Assembly (NCBI GenBank): GCA_020051015.1
Contig: JAGVJQ010000119.1
Span: 1 to 47,224, forward strand
Source: Gammaproteobacteria bacterium
Lineage (GTDB): Bacteria > Pseudomonadota > Gammaproteobacteria > UBA1113
DNA: 47,224 nucleotides
Direction: 5' to 3'
Shown in pieces: positions 34,234 through 47,224 of this stretch. The notes beneath the pieces are model-generated. The model did not search any database. It was not told the origin of the DNA and was given only the letters and a program-made list of their open reading frames with translations. Numbering within the stretch: position 1 is the stretch's first letter; each line of letters starts with the position of its first letter. A program made the position numbers and the translations under genes.

Positions 34234-36921
34234 TTATGAAAAAATTGGATTAGGCTTATCTGCGTTAATACCTAATTTTTTCATTGCTTCTTTCACTTTT
34301 TCAATAGGTAAATTACCTTCATCGGCTAATGTCTTTAACACCGCATGCACGATGTGTTTGCTATCCACTTCAAAGAAATGACGCAATTGAGCACGATCAT
34401 CACTACGACCAAAGCCATCAGTACCTAATACGGTATACGTTTTACCTGGTAAATAAGCACGAATTTGATCAGCAAAGGCACGGACATAATCTGTTGCTGC
34501 AATAATTGGACCCGTTTGTTTTTCTAAACAACTGGTCACATAACTAATTTTGGATTTTGCTGCTGGGTGAAAACGATTATGTCGTTCAATGTCTGCAGCT
34601 TCACGTGTTAATTCGTTAAAGCTGGTCACACTCCAAATATCCGCCGTCACACCATAATCTTTTTCCAAAATCACAGCCGCTGCTATTACTTCCCGCAAGA
34701 TCGTGCCACAACCTAGTAATTGCACATGTAATTTTGCTGCTTTCTTAGGTGACTGCAATAAATACATACCTTTAATAATACCTTCTTCGGCCCCTTTTGG
34801 CATGGCCGGATGAGTGTAGTTTTCATTCATGATGGTGATGTAATAAGAAATATCTTCTTCATTAACATACATACGATTTAAACCATCATGTAAGATTACC
34901 GCTAATTCATACATAAAAGTTGGATCATAAGTTTTACAATTCGGAATCAAATTTGCCATGATATGACTATGGCCATCCTGGTGTTGTAATCCTTCGCCCG
35001 CCAACGTAGTACGACCCGAAGTAGCACCTAATAAAAAGCCACGGGCGCGACTGTCGCCAGCCGCCCAAATCAAATCACCAACGCGTTGATGACCAAACAT
35101 TGAATAGTAAATAAAGAAAGGAATCATCGGGAAATTATTATTGCTATAGGATGTTGCTGCTGCTAGCCATGAACAAAGTCCACCCGCTTCAGTAAGCCCC
35201 TCTTCCAATACTTGGCCTTTTTTATCTTCGCGATAATACATCAATTGTTCTGAATCAACGGGTTTATATAATTGGCCAACATGAGAGTAAATACCAAATT
35301 GACGGAACATACCTTCCATACCAAATGTACGACATTCATCAGGAACAATAGGCACAATACGATCTTTAATATTGGGATCACGCATTAAGTGATTTAAGAT
35401 ACGCACAAATGCCATTGTGGTAGAAAACTCGCGATCGCCTGATGCTTCAAAGAAAGTTTCAAAATCTTTTATTGGCGGAATTACTAATTTTTCATCTGCA
35501 TGCTGACGACGAATTGGAAAACTTCCGCCTAAGGCCTGCCGATGTTGTTTTAAATAGTTAAATTCTGGGCTATTCTCAGCAAATTTTACAAAAGGTACTT
35601 TTGCTAATTTGTCATCACTGACTGGAATCATAAAACGATCGCGGTAACCACGAATATCTTCTTCGCCTAATTTCTTTTGCTGATGGGTGGTATTTTGTGC
35701 TTGTCCAATTGTCCCCATACCAAAACCTTTAACGGTTTTTGCTAAAATAACCGTTGGTTTACCGTTGGTTTGATGTACAGCAGCATCATAAGCAGCATAA
35801 ACTTTACGCGCATCATGACCACCAAAATGCAGATTAAGCAAATCCTCATCGGATAAATTTGCTACCATGTCACGTAAGTTTTCCGAAACACCAAATATGT
35901 GCTCGCGTGTATAAGCACCATCTTTGGCTTTAATATTTTGGAATTCACCATCAACTATTTCCATCAGCCGACGTTTTAACTCGCCATTAAAATCTTTAGC
36001 AAATAAACTATCCCAATGATGATCCCATAATACTTTATAAGTATTCCAACCGGCACCACGGAAAATACCTTCTAAATCTTGCACGATTTTACCGTTGCCG
36101 CGCACTGGGCCATCCAAACGTTGTAAATTACAGTTAACAACAAAAATTAAATTATCCAATCCTTCTTTCATGGCAATATTTAATGCGCCTAATGATTCAG
36201 GTTCATCCATTTCACCGTCACCACAAAATACCCACACTTTACGACCTTCGGTATTTAATAAACCACGATTTTGTAAGTATTTTAGGAAACGGGCTTGATA
36301 AATACCTTGAATGGGGCCTAACCCCATTGATACCGTTGGGAATTGCCAAAAATCCGGCATTAGCCATGGATGCGGATAAGACGATAAGCCATCTTTTTCA
36401 ACTTCTTGACGAAAATTGACTAATTGTTCTTCGGTTAAACGCCCTTCTAAAAAGGCATGGGCATATATCCCAGGTGAAGAATGGCCTTGGAAATACACAA
36501 AATCACCACCATGATTAGCATCAGCTGCATGGAAGAAATGATTTAAACCAACCTCATATAAGGTGGCTGATGAGGCAAAGCTGGCAATATGGCCACCCAG
36601 TTCCGGTGAAATTTTACCGGCACGGACTACCATTGCCATCGCATTCCAACGTAAAAAGGCATCAATTCGTGCTTCCAGCTGACCATCACCGGGATAAGCA
36701 GGTTCATCCTCCTCACGAATGGTATTGATATAATCTGTGGTTGCTTTATAGGGAAGATTAACGCCTGCCTGACGTGCATAATTGGTTAATTCTTCAAGAA
36801 TGAAATGAGCACGTTCACGCCCTTCATGTTGCAATACGGCTTTAAGCGAGGCTAACCATTCATCTGTCGCTACGGGATCGATATCTTGTAATTCAGGATT
36901 AGTATTAATGTTATCAGTCAT
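34234..36921 (-). CDS. aceE: Pyruvate dehydrogenase E1 component (homodimeric)
   Basis: 895 aa, full length. Thiamine-diphosphate enzyme that decarboxylates pyruvate and acetylates E2. ThDP motif GDGEMDEPESLGALNIAMKE then NLIFVVNCN is present, along with HFFHAADANHGGDFVYFQGHSSPG and GRTTLAGEGLQHQDGHS. It opens the operon aceE-aceF-lpdA on the minus strand. No PdhR gene or operator was recognised upstream. Confidence 0.97.
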   Translation of the reverse strand: MTDNINTNPELQDIDPVATDEWLASLKAVLQHEGRERAHFILEELTNYARQAGVNLPYKATTDYINTIREEDEPAYPGDGQLEARIDAFLRWNAMAMVVRAGKISPELGGHIASFASSATLYEVGLNHFFHAADANHGGDFVYFQGHSSPGIYAHAFLEGRLTEEQLVNFRQEVEKDGLSSYPHPWLMPDFWQFPTVSMGLGPIQGIYQARFLKYLQNRGLLNTEGRKVWVFCGDGEMDEPESLGALNIAMKEGLDNLIFVVNCNLQRLDGPVRGNGKIVQDLEGIFRGAGWNTYKVLWDHHWDSLFAKDFNGELKRRLMEIVDGEFQNIKAKDGAYTREHIFGVSENLRDMVANLSDEDLLNLHFGGHDARKVYAAYDAAVHQTNGKPTVILAKTVKGFGMGTIGQAQNTTHQQKKLGEEDIRGYRDRFMIPVSDDKLAKVPFVKFAENSPEFNYLKQHRQALGGSFPIRRQHADEKLVIPPIKDFETFFEASGDREFSTTMAFVRILNHLMRDPNIKDRIVPIVPDECRTFGMEGMFRQFGIYSHVGQLYKPVDSEQLMYYREDKKGQVLEEGLTEAGGLCSWLAAATSYSNNNFPMIPFFIYYSMFGHQRVGDLIWAAGDSRARGFLLGATSGRTTLAGEGLQHQDGHSHIMANLIPNCKTYDPTFMYELAVILHDGLNRMYVNEEDISYYITIMNENYTHPAMPKGAEEGIIKGMYLLQSPKKAAKLHVQLLGCGTILREVIAAAVILEKDYGVTADIWSVTSFNELTREAADIERHNRFHPAAKSKISYVTSCLEKQTGPIIAATDYVRAFADQIRAYLPGKTYTVLGTDGFGRSDDRAQLRHFFEVDSKHIVHAVLKTLADEGNLPIEKVKEAMKKLGINADKPNPIFS

Positions 36922-37026
36922 TGGGCATCCTTAATTTTTTTATACGAAAAAATTGCCCACATTATATACCTAATCATGACGTGAGTGAAACATGGGGGAT
37001 AAAATTTAGCTCGGTTTTAAATTTGA

Positions 37027-37058
37027 CAGGTAAAGGCGTATTTATACGCCTTTACCTG
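37027..37058 (-). terminator. Terminator after the Ser/Gly-rich gene
   Basis: The perfect 15-bp stem CAGGTAAAGGCGTAT/ATACGCCTTTACCTG has a 2-nt loop, 14 nt beyond the stop. The following minus-strand bases TCAAATTTAAAA have few consecutive T. Confidence 0.65.
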
Positions 37059-37071
37059 AAGGGATTTAACT

Positions 37072-37692
37072 TTACTGTTCAAATGTAGTACCAGTTGCAC
37101 TACCGCCATAGCCGCCACTACTTGTACTAGTGCTAGTCCCAGAAGAGCTGCCACCATAGCCGCTGGTCGTGGTCGTACTGCTACCACTTGATGATCCACC
37201 AGAACTGGTGCTGGTAACACTTGATGTTGAACCACTCCAGTTACCACTGGTTACACCACTCGATGAACCGCCAGAACTGGTGCTGGTACCACCTGATGTT
37301 GAACCACTCCAGTTTCCACTGGTTACACCACTCGATGAACCGCCAGAACTGGTACTGGTACCACCTGATGTTGAACCACTCCAGTTACCACTGGTTACAC
37401 CACTCGATGAACCGCCAGAACTGGTACTGGTACCACTCGATGAACCGCCAGAACTGGTGCTGGTACCACTCGATGAACCACCAGAGCTGGTGCTGGTACC
37501 GCTTGATGAGCCACCAGAACTGGTACTGGTACCGCTTGATGTGCCACCTGAACTGCTACTCGATGTTCCACCATTTTCATGATTACCTATATTGCCATGC
37601 CCACCAAAACCACCATGTCCACCACCCTCAAACGCATAAACTGCTGCCGAAGTAACCAGTAAAATCGCTAGCACCGATAATTTTATTTTCAT
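37072..37692 (-). CDS. Secreted low-complexity Ser/Gly/Thr repeat protein
   Basis: 206 aa, with GGGGAAAATAAA before the ATG. Signal peptide KIKLSVLAILLVTSAAVYA, then a Gly/His-rich stretch (GGGHGGFGGHG). After that come perfect 12-residue units SSGTSTSSGGSS and 24-residue units that carry SGNWSGSTSGG, and a Gly/Tyr/Ser tail ending TTFEQ. No globular domain. The short Gly/His/Ser repeats resemble surface or matrix proteins of low complexity, but no family is recognised. Codon usage follows the repeats, and the number of copies is likely to vary between strains. Antisense ORFs over this region are artefacts. Confidence 0.75.
   Translation of the reverse strand: MKIKLSVLAILLVTSAAVYAFEGGGHGGFGGHGNIGNHENGGTSSSSSGGTSSGTSTSSGGSSSGTSTSSGGSSSGTSTSSGGSSSGTSTSSGGSSSGVTSGNWSGSTSGGTSTSSGGSSSGVTSGNWSGSTSGGTSTSSGGSSSGVTSGNWSGSTSSVTSTSSGGSSSGSSTTTTSGYGGSSSGTSTSTSSGGYGGSATGTTFEQ
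37178..37545 (-). repeat. Nested tandem repeats of 72 and 36 bp
   Basis: Three near-identical 72-bp copies start at 37229, 37301 and 37373 (marker GAACCACTCCAGTT), encoding the 24-residue SGNWSG unit. Next to them are at least three or four 36-bp copies with CCGCCAGAACTGGT. All stay in frame, so slippage changes length without breaking the protein. Confidence 0.85.
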
Positions 37693-37949
37693 TTTATTTT
37701 CCCCATTTTGATATTATTTACATACCGAGCCATGCAAACACCTTACAACATCCGATCCCTTACTATTTTCCACAATAATTATAGGCTCAATTCTATAATA
37801 GCGTCCAACTATATATAATTAATGTGCTTACCCTTGAACAACGATTCAACATATGGTAATCCCTGATATTGTAATAAAAATTTATTTGCAACTGAGTCTG
37901 GTTAGCGCGAAAATGGCGACGATAAAACAAACTAATGAGGAATTAGCTT

Positions 37950-39299
37950 ATGGATGCAATGACCGTCCTACTATCTCGCACGCAGATGGGGTTTACGCTG
38001 GCAATGCACATTATTTTCCCAGCATTAAATATTGGGTTGGCATTGTTTATTACCATAATGGAAGGAATGTGGTTAAAAACCAAAAACCCTCATTATTTAA
38101 GATTAACTAAATTCTGGACTAAGTTATTTGCTATTCCATTCGGTATCGGTGTCGTTGCTGGTGTAGTTTTATCTTATGAATTAGGCACTAATTTTGGCCA
38201 ATTTACCAACGCCGTTGGCGAAGTGCTAGGTTCTCTCTTTGTATATGAAGTTTTAACTGCCTTTTTCTTAGAAGCTGGCTTTTTAGGCATTATGTTATTT
38301 GGCTGGAATCGCGTTGGTCCCAAGATGCATTTTTTTGCTACGTTGATGGTAATGTTGGGTACTTTTGTTTCTGCTTCATGGATCATGGCAGCCAATTCCT
38401 GGATGCAAACACCAACAGGCTTCCATATGGTTGACGGCAAATTCATGGTCGATAGCTGGATGCAAGTCATTTTCAACCCCTCCTTTGTTATTCGCTTTGT
38501 ACATATGGTATTAGCTGCATACATCTCTGGATGTTTCTTTGTAGCAGCTATTTCAGCTTGGTATTTGTTAAAAAGACAACATCTTGAAATCGCTAAAATT
38601 GGTCTGTCATTTGCCATGTGGGCAGCACTTATTATTGTGCCATTGCAAGTCTCCGTTGGGGATACAGTAGGATTAGAAGTTCATCAATATCAACCCATAA
38701 AAACAGCTGCCATTGAAGGAGTTTGGGATACGCAACAAGGTGCCCCGTTAGTTTTAATAGGATATCCCGACAGTAAACAAGAAAAAAATTTATATACTAT
38801 TAGCATTCCCTATGGCGCAAGCTTACTTAACACACACAGTAAAGATGGCACCTTAGTAGGATTAAAATCAGTACCAGCCCAAGATAGACCGGTGGTAGCG
38901 GCAACCTTCTTTGGTTTTCGCGTGATGGTGGGAATTGGAGTTCTTTACCTACTTATGGCTATTACGGCTTTATTTTTACGTCGTGGTGGTCGATTATATG
39001 AGTCTCGTTGGTTCCATTGGTTGTGTGTCCTAGGTGCACCATTGGGCATGGTGGCAACTATTGCCGGCTGGATCACGGCTGAATGCGGACGCCAGCCGTG
39101 GGTAGTGTATGGCTTGATGCGCACAGCAGATGGTGTTTCGGCAGTCCCAGCTTCTCACGTTGCCCTTACATTAGGCTCAATTATTGTGGTTTATATTCTG
39201 ATTCTCGTTTTCTTTGTTTATTATTTGTTTGAATTTATTCGTAAAGGTCCCGAAGCGCCAGTGAAATCTGCCTTCAATTACATGGGAGAAAATCGATAA
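37950..39299 (+). CDS. cioA: Cytochrome bd-type quinol oxidase subunit I, short Q-loop (CioA type)
   Basis: 449 aa, shorter than E. coli CydA (522) because the quinol loop is of the short CioA kind. It oxidises quinol and reduces oxygen at the inner membrane. About nine membrane helices. Haem ligands are visible: His20 in TLAMHIIFPALN, His in IRFVHMVLAAYISG, and Met in VVYGLMRTADGVS. GRQPWVVYG is a family signature. GAGGAATTAGCTT precedes the ATG. The next gene starts in the TAATG overlap. Cyanide-insensitive use is inferred from family only. Confidence 0.92.
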   Translation: MDAMTVLLSRTQMGFTLAMHIIFPALNIGLALFITIMEGMWLKTKNPHYLRLTKFWTKLFAIPFGIGVVAGVVLSYELGTNFGQFTNAVGEVLGSLFVYEVLTAFFLEAGFLGIMLFGWNRVGPKMHFFATLMVMLGTFVSASWIMAANSWMQTPTGFHMVDGKFMVDSWMQVIFNPSFVIRFVHMVLAAYISGCFFVAAISAWYLLKRQHLEIAKIGLSFAMWAALIIVPLQVSVGDTVGLEVHQYQPIKTAAIEGVWDTQQGAPLVLIGYPDSKQEKNLYTISIPYGASLLNTHSKDGTLVGLKSVPAQDRPVVAATFFGFRVMVGIGVLYLLMAITALFLRRGGRLYESRWFHWLCVLGAPLGMVATIAGWITAECGRQPWVVYGLMRTADGVSAVPASHVALTLGSIIVVYILILVFFVYYLFEFIRKGPEAPVKSAFNYMGENR

Positions 39300-40312
39300 T
39301 GGAAGAACATATCATCACATTAATTTTGGCAGGTATTTTAGCATTTGTTGTGGTCATGTACGTCTTATTGGATGGCTTTGATCTTGGGGTGGGTATTTTA
39401 TTCCCATTCCTGGAAAATGATCATGAGCGTGATTTAGTGATGAGTTCACTAACACCAGTATGGGATGGTAATGAAACTTGGCTAGTACTTGGCGGTGCGA
39501 CGTTATACGGCGCATTTCCCATTGTATATAGCACTATTTTACCTACCTTATATTTACCGCTATTTTTGATGTTAATTGCATTAGTTTTTCGCGGCGTTTC
39601 CTTTGAATTTCGTCATGTCGCTAAAAGTAGTAAATGGGTATGGACAACCTGTTTTTCATTGGGATCAGCCATTGCCGCATTTTGCCAAGGCTTAGTTCTT
39701 GGCACGTTTGTACAAGGTTACACCGATGCCAGTGGCAATATTATGGTATCTAATTATCATTCGATTACTCCTTTTACCATCATGACAGGCTTTGCATTGA
39801 TGGCTGGATATGCTTTATTAGGCTCAACCTGGTTAATTAAAAAAGCCGAAGGCGAGTTACGAGAATATATGTTTAAAGTGGCAAAGTGGATGCTAGCACT
39901 GGTTACCTTGTTTATGGCAATTACTGTTTTTTGGACACCCTTTATTGTGCCAGGAGTACTAACGCGTTGGTTTAGTATGCCAACATTAGCATTTTTATTA
40001 CCGCTACCAATTTTGGGAATATTGACTGCTATTATCATGTGGCGCCAATTAATGGCTAAAGCAAATGATGATCGCCCATTTCTATTGGCAATGTTGTTAT
40101 TTGTATGGGCTTATATCAGCTTAATTGTTTCGCAATGGCCATTCGCTATTCCACGCGCAATTACAGTATGGGACGCGGCAGCACCATTTAAATCTCAAGT
40201 ATTTATATTGGTTGGTTTGTTAATTGTTATTCCGATTATATTAACTTATACCATTTATTCTTACGCGGTATTCAAAGGTAAAGTTACCCATGAAAATGGA
40301 GCACACTACTAA
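39299..40312 (+). CDS. cioB: Cytochrome bd-type quinol oxidase subunit II
   Basis: 337 aa. Partner of the previous subunit, with eight or so helices. N-terminal VMYVLLDGFDLGVGILFPF and PVWDGNETWLVLGGATLYGAFP are the CydB/CioB signatures. The TAATG overlap at both ends couples it to cioA and to the small third gene. Confidence 0.94.
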   Translation: MEEHIITLILAGILAFVVVMYVLLDGFDLGVGILFPFLENDHERDLVMSSLTPVWDGNETWLVLGGATLYGAFPIVYSTILPTLYLPLFLMLIALVFRGVSFEFRHVAKSSKWVWTTCFSLGSAIAAFCQGLVLGTFVQGYTDASGNIMVSNYHSITPFTIMTGFALMAGYALLGSTWLIKKAEGELREYMFKVAKWMLALVTLFMAITVFWTPFIVPGVLTRWFSMPTLAFLLPLPILGILTAIIMWRQLMAKANDDRPFLLAMLLFVWAYISLIVSQWPFAIPRAITVWDAAAPFKSQVFILVGLLIVIPIILTYTIYSYAVFKGKVTHENGAHY

Positions 40313-40461
40313 TGATTAAGAAAGCGGTATCAAATATGACAGCCAAACAAAAAACCAAAGCTAAGCAATGGCTTTGGTTTTTCGGCTTATATATTGGCGG
40401 TGTTTTATTATTAACTGCGTTTTCATTGATTGTGCATGTGATTATTCCACAGGCGAATTAA
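40312..40461 (+). CDS. Small CioAB-associated membrane protein (DUF2474-like)
   Basis: 49 aa, starting in a TAATG overlap with cioB. A basic N-terminus (KQKTKAKQ) leads to WLWFFGLYIGGVLLLTAF, then SLIVHVII, a single helix. This matches the DUF2474 type of small subunit found after CioAB and plays the part CydX plays for CydAB. It is short enough to be missed by ORF finders. It ends 48 nt before the convergent ftsB. Confidence 0.8.
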   Translation: MIKKAVSNMTAKQKTKAKQWLWFFGLYIGGVLLLTAFSLIVHVIIPQAN

Positions 40462-40509
40462 CTAACTACGCGTTTAAAGTATATACCCATCACAACTCAA
40501 GATGCGAGT

Positions 40510-40830
40510 TTACTGATTTTTTGACTGATTATCAGACGGGTCACCTAAAATCTGATAATAACTTTCATCGGGTTTAACCATACCTAATTCAGAGCGGGCT
40601 TCTTCTTCAGTTGCATCTTGTCCATGTTTTAAATCATCAATATTGGCTTGTAACGCATGATTGCGATTGGAAAGTTGCATATTTTTTTGTTCGGCCACGC
40701 CAATAACCTTATTTAATCGTTGGATATCGATCATTCCGCCCTGGCCAAACCAAAGCTGAAATTGTAGGGTGCCAAATAGTACGACCAAGGCAATGATCAA
40801 GCTATATGGATTAAATAGATATTTCAACAT
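40510..40830 (-). CDS. ftsB: Cell division protein FtsB
   Basis: 106 aa. Bitopic divisome protein that works with FtsL and FtsQ. One membrane helix (about 10-28, IIALVVLFGTLQFQLWFGQGG is at its periplasmic edge) and a leucine-zipper coiled coil (VIGVAEQKNMQLSNRNHALQ) follow. EEEARSELGMVKPDESYYQI is the conserved C-terminal block. It lies downstream of eno, as in E. coli, but with an unusually large 216-nt gap holding a repeat element. Confidence 0.92.
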   Translation of the reverse strand: MLKYLFNPYSLIIALVVLFGTLQFQLWFGQGGMIDIQRLNKVIGVAEQKNMQLSNRNHALQANIDDLKHGQDATEEEARSELGMVKPDESYYQILGDPSDNQSKNQ

Positions 40831-40875
40831 GATGAATTCCTTTTGATTTTTAAATATACCTATAAATTATTCATC

Positions 40876-41025
40876 GATCTTACATAGGGGCGTATTGCAT
40901 ACGCCCATCTCTCAAATATCATAAACCTTCCATACAATACAATATTTCCAACATCATTCTACAAGGCTTCGGCCAAATTTATTATTTGGCCAGATGGGCG
41001 TATGCAATACGCCCCTACGAAAGAT
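40876..41025. repeat. 150-bp palindromic element between eno and ftsB
   Basis: Perfect 26-bp arms starting TAGGGGCGTATTGCATACGC (40885-40910) and its inverse (40992-41017). The outer bases GATCTT/AAGATC extend the pairing. Each arm is itself a palindrome (GGGCGTATTGCATACGCCC). A third hairpin, GGCCAAAT/ATTTGGCC, lies inside. It is the complete form of the family whose single arms lie near 10340, 34215 and 45265. Confidence 0.8.
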
Positions 41026-41046
41026 CTATACGCCTTTCAAAAACGA

Positions 41047-45293
<4,247 letters not shown>

Positions 45294-46739
45294 TTAACTA
45301 GACAAGATTAAAATCTTGCAGATGGTATCCTCTATATTGCGATATTTCCCTAGATGAGAGTCTTGACCATTGATTAAAATGGAAAAGGCAACTGTTTGAT
45401 TTTTATAATTTTTGACATATCCCGATAATGAAGAAACATCGCTCATTGTTCCTGTTTTGGCATATACTCGCGTTCGATAAGCGCCTTCGGTAAAACGCCC
45501 TTCTAATGTGCCATCAACACCACCAGTCGGCAATCCTGGAATAAAGGCATTCGCGATTTCTGGATTTTGATAAACCGTCGATAAGACTTGCATCATTTGA
45601 ATCGGCGTGATGACGTTTTCACGCGATAAACCCGCACCATCAACCAACATAGCTGAAGCAAAATTCACGCCGTTATCTTGTGACAAAATCGAAACAACTG
45701 CATTGGTCCCATTAACCCAAGTACCTTGCGTTTTAAAATAACGTGCACCTAAAGTTTTAAGGAGTGAATTAGCATATAAATTATCGGATTCTTTCAGCAT
45801 ATGTTTAACAAGCATGGGTAAAGGATCTGATTGGTGTAAGGCCAAAACGACCGTACGCGGTGGTCGTTTATTAAAAAGAACTTGACCATTTAACACAATA
45901 TTTGCTTGTTTCATTGCAGTTTTGATAATGTCTGCCGAATACCTTCTTGTATCTTGTACCGGTAAGCTAAATGCTTGCATTGATACTTTTTTATCAATAC
46001 ATCCATCTAGCACATATGATTTATTAGCATCCATCGTCGCCGTAATATTACATTTAGCGCTGCGCAACGTATCAATTTGATTGACTAAATTAACTGATGT
46101 GGGTGATTGCATAACTTGCACATTGGCCAATTCGCCTATTTTTGCAGCTGGTTTAACATAAATACCAATGCAATTATGGTCTAAGTTATTAGCAACCACT
46201 GGTGCAGAAAAACAAAATGTAGCATCTTCCGGTAATGCTGCTGGAACCATAGTATCATGATCAAAATAATTATCATCAATATAAATATTGCCATCAACCC
46301 GGCTAATACCACGCAGTTTCAATTGCAAAAATAATTCATTAATATCGGCTTGCGTCAAACTAGGGTCACCTGAAAATACGACATATAAATCACCAGCCAA
46401 AACACCTTGTGTTACCGTTGATGTAGGACTAGCTATATAAGTAAGATACTGAAAGCCTGGGGTCAAAAATTCTAATGCCGCAACAGCGGTAAATATTTTT
46501 AGATTGCTGGCAGGAATATATGCTTGACTACCGTTATAGTCATAAATAGTTTCACCCGTACTCAAGTTTTTAATAACGACGCCCATATTAACATGGCCAG
46601 CGCGCTTGATAACATAATTAATTTGATCTGCAATAGGGGCTGGTGATTTTGATACCGGATGAGTGGTATGTTTAGCATAACAAGTTGGTTGTAATAAAAT
46701 CCCAAAGCAAAGTCCTATCGCTAATATAAATTTTTTCAC
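45294..46739 (-). CDS. dacB: D-alanyl-D-alanine carboxypeptidase/endopeptidase (PBP4)
   Basis: 481 aa, from a GTG with TAGGG upstream. Periplasmic class C penicillin-binding protein that trims and cleaves peptide cross-links. Signal peptide KKFILAIGLCFGILLQPTCYA. Active-site SxxK in PASNLKIF (Ser78, Lys81), SxN in ESDNLYANSL and KTG in YAKTGTMSDVSSLSGYV are all there. Between SxxK and SxN is the long inserted domain of PBP4 (Cys-containing, residues about 110-300). Monocistronic as far as seen. Confidence 0.93.
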   Translation of the reverse strand: MKKFILAIGLCFGILLQPTCYAKHTTHPVSKSPAPIADQINYVIKRAGHVNMGVVIKNLSTGETIYDYNGSQAYIPASNLKIFTAVAALEFLTPGFQYLTYIASPTSTVTQGVLAGDLYVVFSGDPSLTQADINELFLQLKLRGISRVDGNIYIDDNYFDHDTMVPAALPEDATFCFSAPVVANNLDHNCIGIYVKPAAKIGELANVQVMQSPTSVNLVNQIDTLRSAKCNITATMDANKSYVLDGCIDKKVSMQAFSLPVQDTRRYSADIIKTAMKQANIVLNGQVLFNKRPPRTVVLALHQSDPLPMLVKHMLKESDNLYANSLLKTLGARYFKTQGTWVNGTNAVVSILSQDNGVNFASAMLVDGAGLSRENVITPIQMMQVLSTVYQNPEIANAFIPGLPTGGVDGTLEGRFTEGAYRTRVYAKTGTMSDVSSLSGYVKNYKNQTVAFSILINGQDSHLGKYRNIEDTICKILILSS

Positions 46740-46828
46740 TCTAAACCCTATTTCAAAATCTACACAATTTATTCCGTAATGGCATGATTTGTAGCCACAC
46801 CTTTTTTAATAAATACGACAAATCAAGT

Positions 46829-47224
46829 CTACGAAGGTAATCGATATTCCAGCGGCTGCACTCGCTCTGCTAGAATAAAATTGATTTTCTTCTGCATTCT
46901 ACGCCACAATAATATAGATGCGACAATAAATCCACTAGCAAATCCAATTTGTAATCCAACTGGGCCGCCTTTAAATGTAAAGGCTACCAAATAACATACT
47001 GGTAACGAAATAAACCATAAACAGATAATACCAATTTGCATAGGCGCCTTGGAATCATGGACACCTCGTAACGCACCAGCAAGCATATTTCGTAACCCAT
47101 CTAGTGATAACGCAATCGCCGCAATTGCAAAAAAATAAATTGCTAAATGCACCATGTTTTGATTAAGTGGATTATCAACATCGACATAAAGATTGATTAA
47201 CAACTTCGGCGTTAGATAATACCA
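46829..47224 (-). CDS. MATE-family efflux transporter, partial (N-terminus beyond window)
   Basis: 131 residues of the C-terminal end, open to the right edge; the codons from 47224 to 47204 are in frame with the rest. It holds roughly three membrane helices. DGLRNMLAGALRGVHDSKAP is the MATE signature (helix 10 area), then GPVGLQIGFASGF. It probably exports cationic drugs or metabolites with sodium or protons. Separated from dacB by 89 nt; the stop and dacB share a direction. Confidence 0.85.
   Translation of the reverse strand, partial: WYYLTPKLLINLYVDVDNPLNQNMVHLAIYFFAIAAIALSLDGLRNMLAGALRGVHDSKAPMQIGIICLWFISLPVCYLVAFTFKGGPVGLQIGFASGFIVASILLWRRMQKKINFILAERVQPLEYRLPS

Noticed and set aside
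37178..37545. Regularly spaced repeats resembling a CRISPR array
   Set aside because: The repeats are in frame, contiguous and encode the Ser/Gly/Thr protein; there are no unique spacers and no cas genes.
37169..37655. Long plus-strand ORFs rich in PPELVLVP or MNRQNWCWY repeats
   Set aside because: They are antisense shadows of the Ser/Gly repeat gene; the open frames come from its codon bias and have no ribosome site.

Overview
The window is AT-rich chromosomal DNA of a gammaproteobacterium. Several features point to the order Legionellales (Legionella/Coxiella/Berkiella-like, host-associated), though this is an inference from gene content and I cannot name the genus. The gene orders csrA-lysC-alaS-recX-recA, ffs-dnaX-ybaB-recR and pyrG-kdsA-eno-ftsB are conserved in gammaproteobacteria. 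The LbtU-type outer-membrane protein, a Rap1a/Tai-type secreted protein and two ankyrin-type repeat proteins are typical of Legionellales.

Layout. 1-1201 (-): 5' part of a long-repeat ankyrin-like protein, running off the window. 1393-1629 (-): small two-helix membrane protein with a Cys-rich tail, next to a 142-bp TA-flanked MITE (1666-1807). 2028-9311 (+): a signalling operon of a hybrid histidine kinase (HAMP/GAF/HisKA/three REC), CheR methyltransferase, CheB methylesterase without receiver, and a REC-PAS-GGDEF-EAL protein, followed by sohB. 10417-12099 (-): LbtU-like porin. 12389-15138 (+): rnt (RNase T) overlapping a CusRS-like two-component pair. 15304-22048 (-): peroxiredoxin, csrA, lysC, alaS, recX, recA. 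22208-22536 (+): Rpn-nuclease pseudogene. 22564-26394 (+): rimK, 4.5S SRP RNA, dnaX, ybaB, recR. 26563-27492 (-): lpxC. 27807-28223 (+): Rap1a-like protein. 28522-30627 (-): ankyrin-repeat protein, a candidate secreted effector. 30944-36921 (-): lpdA, aceF, aceE (pyruvate dehydrogenase). 37072-37692 (-): secreted Ser/Gly/Thr repeat protein. 37950-40461 (+): cyanide-insensitive-type bd oxidase cioAB plus a 49-aa third subunit. 40510-46739 (-): ftsB, eno, kdsA, pyrG, dacB. 46829-47224 (-): C-terminal part of a MATE transporter, running off the window.

The most unusual signals are these. (1) The compact HK-CheR-CheB-GGDEF/EAL operon, which has overlapping genes but no MCP, CheA or CheW. (2) A MITE family with GGGGCTGTTGACAATT-like ends and TA target sites, whose ends sit exactly on the stop codons of recX, rimK, ybaB and perhaps the CusS-like kinase gene, so that the insertion recreates a stop codon. 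(3) A 43-44-residue ankyrin-like repeat at the left edge. (4) A possible dnaX -1 frameshift site followed at once by TGA. Intergenic regions also hold a second palindromic family (core GCGTATGCAATACGCCCCTA), REP-like hairpins and terminators.
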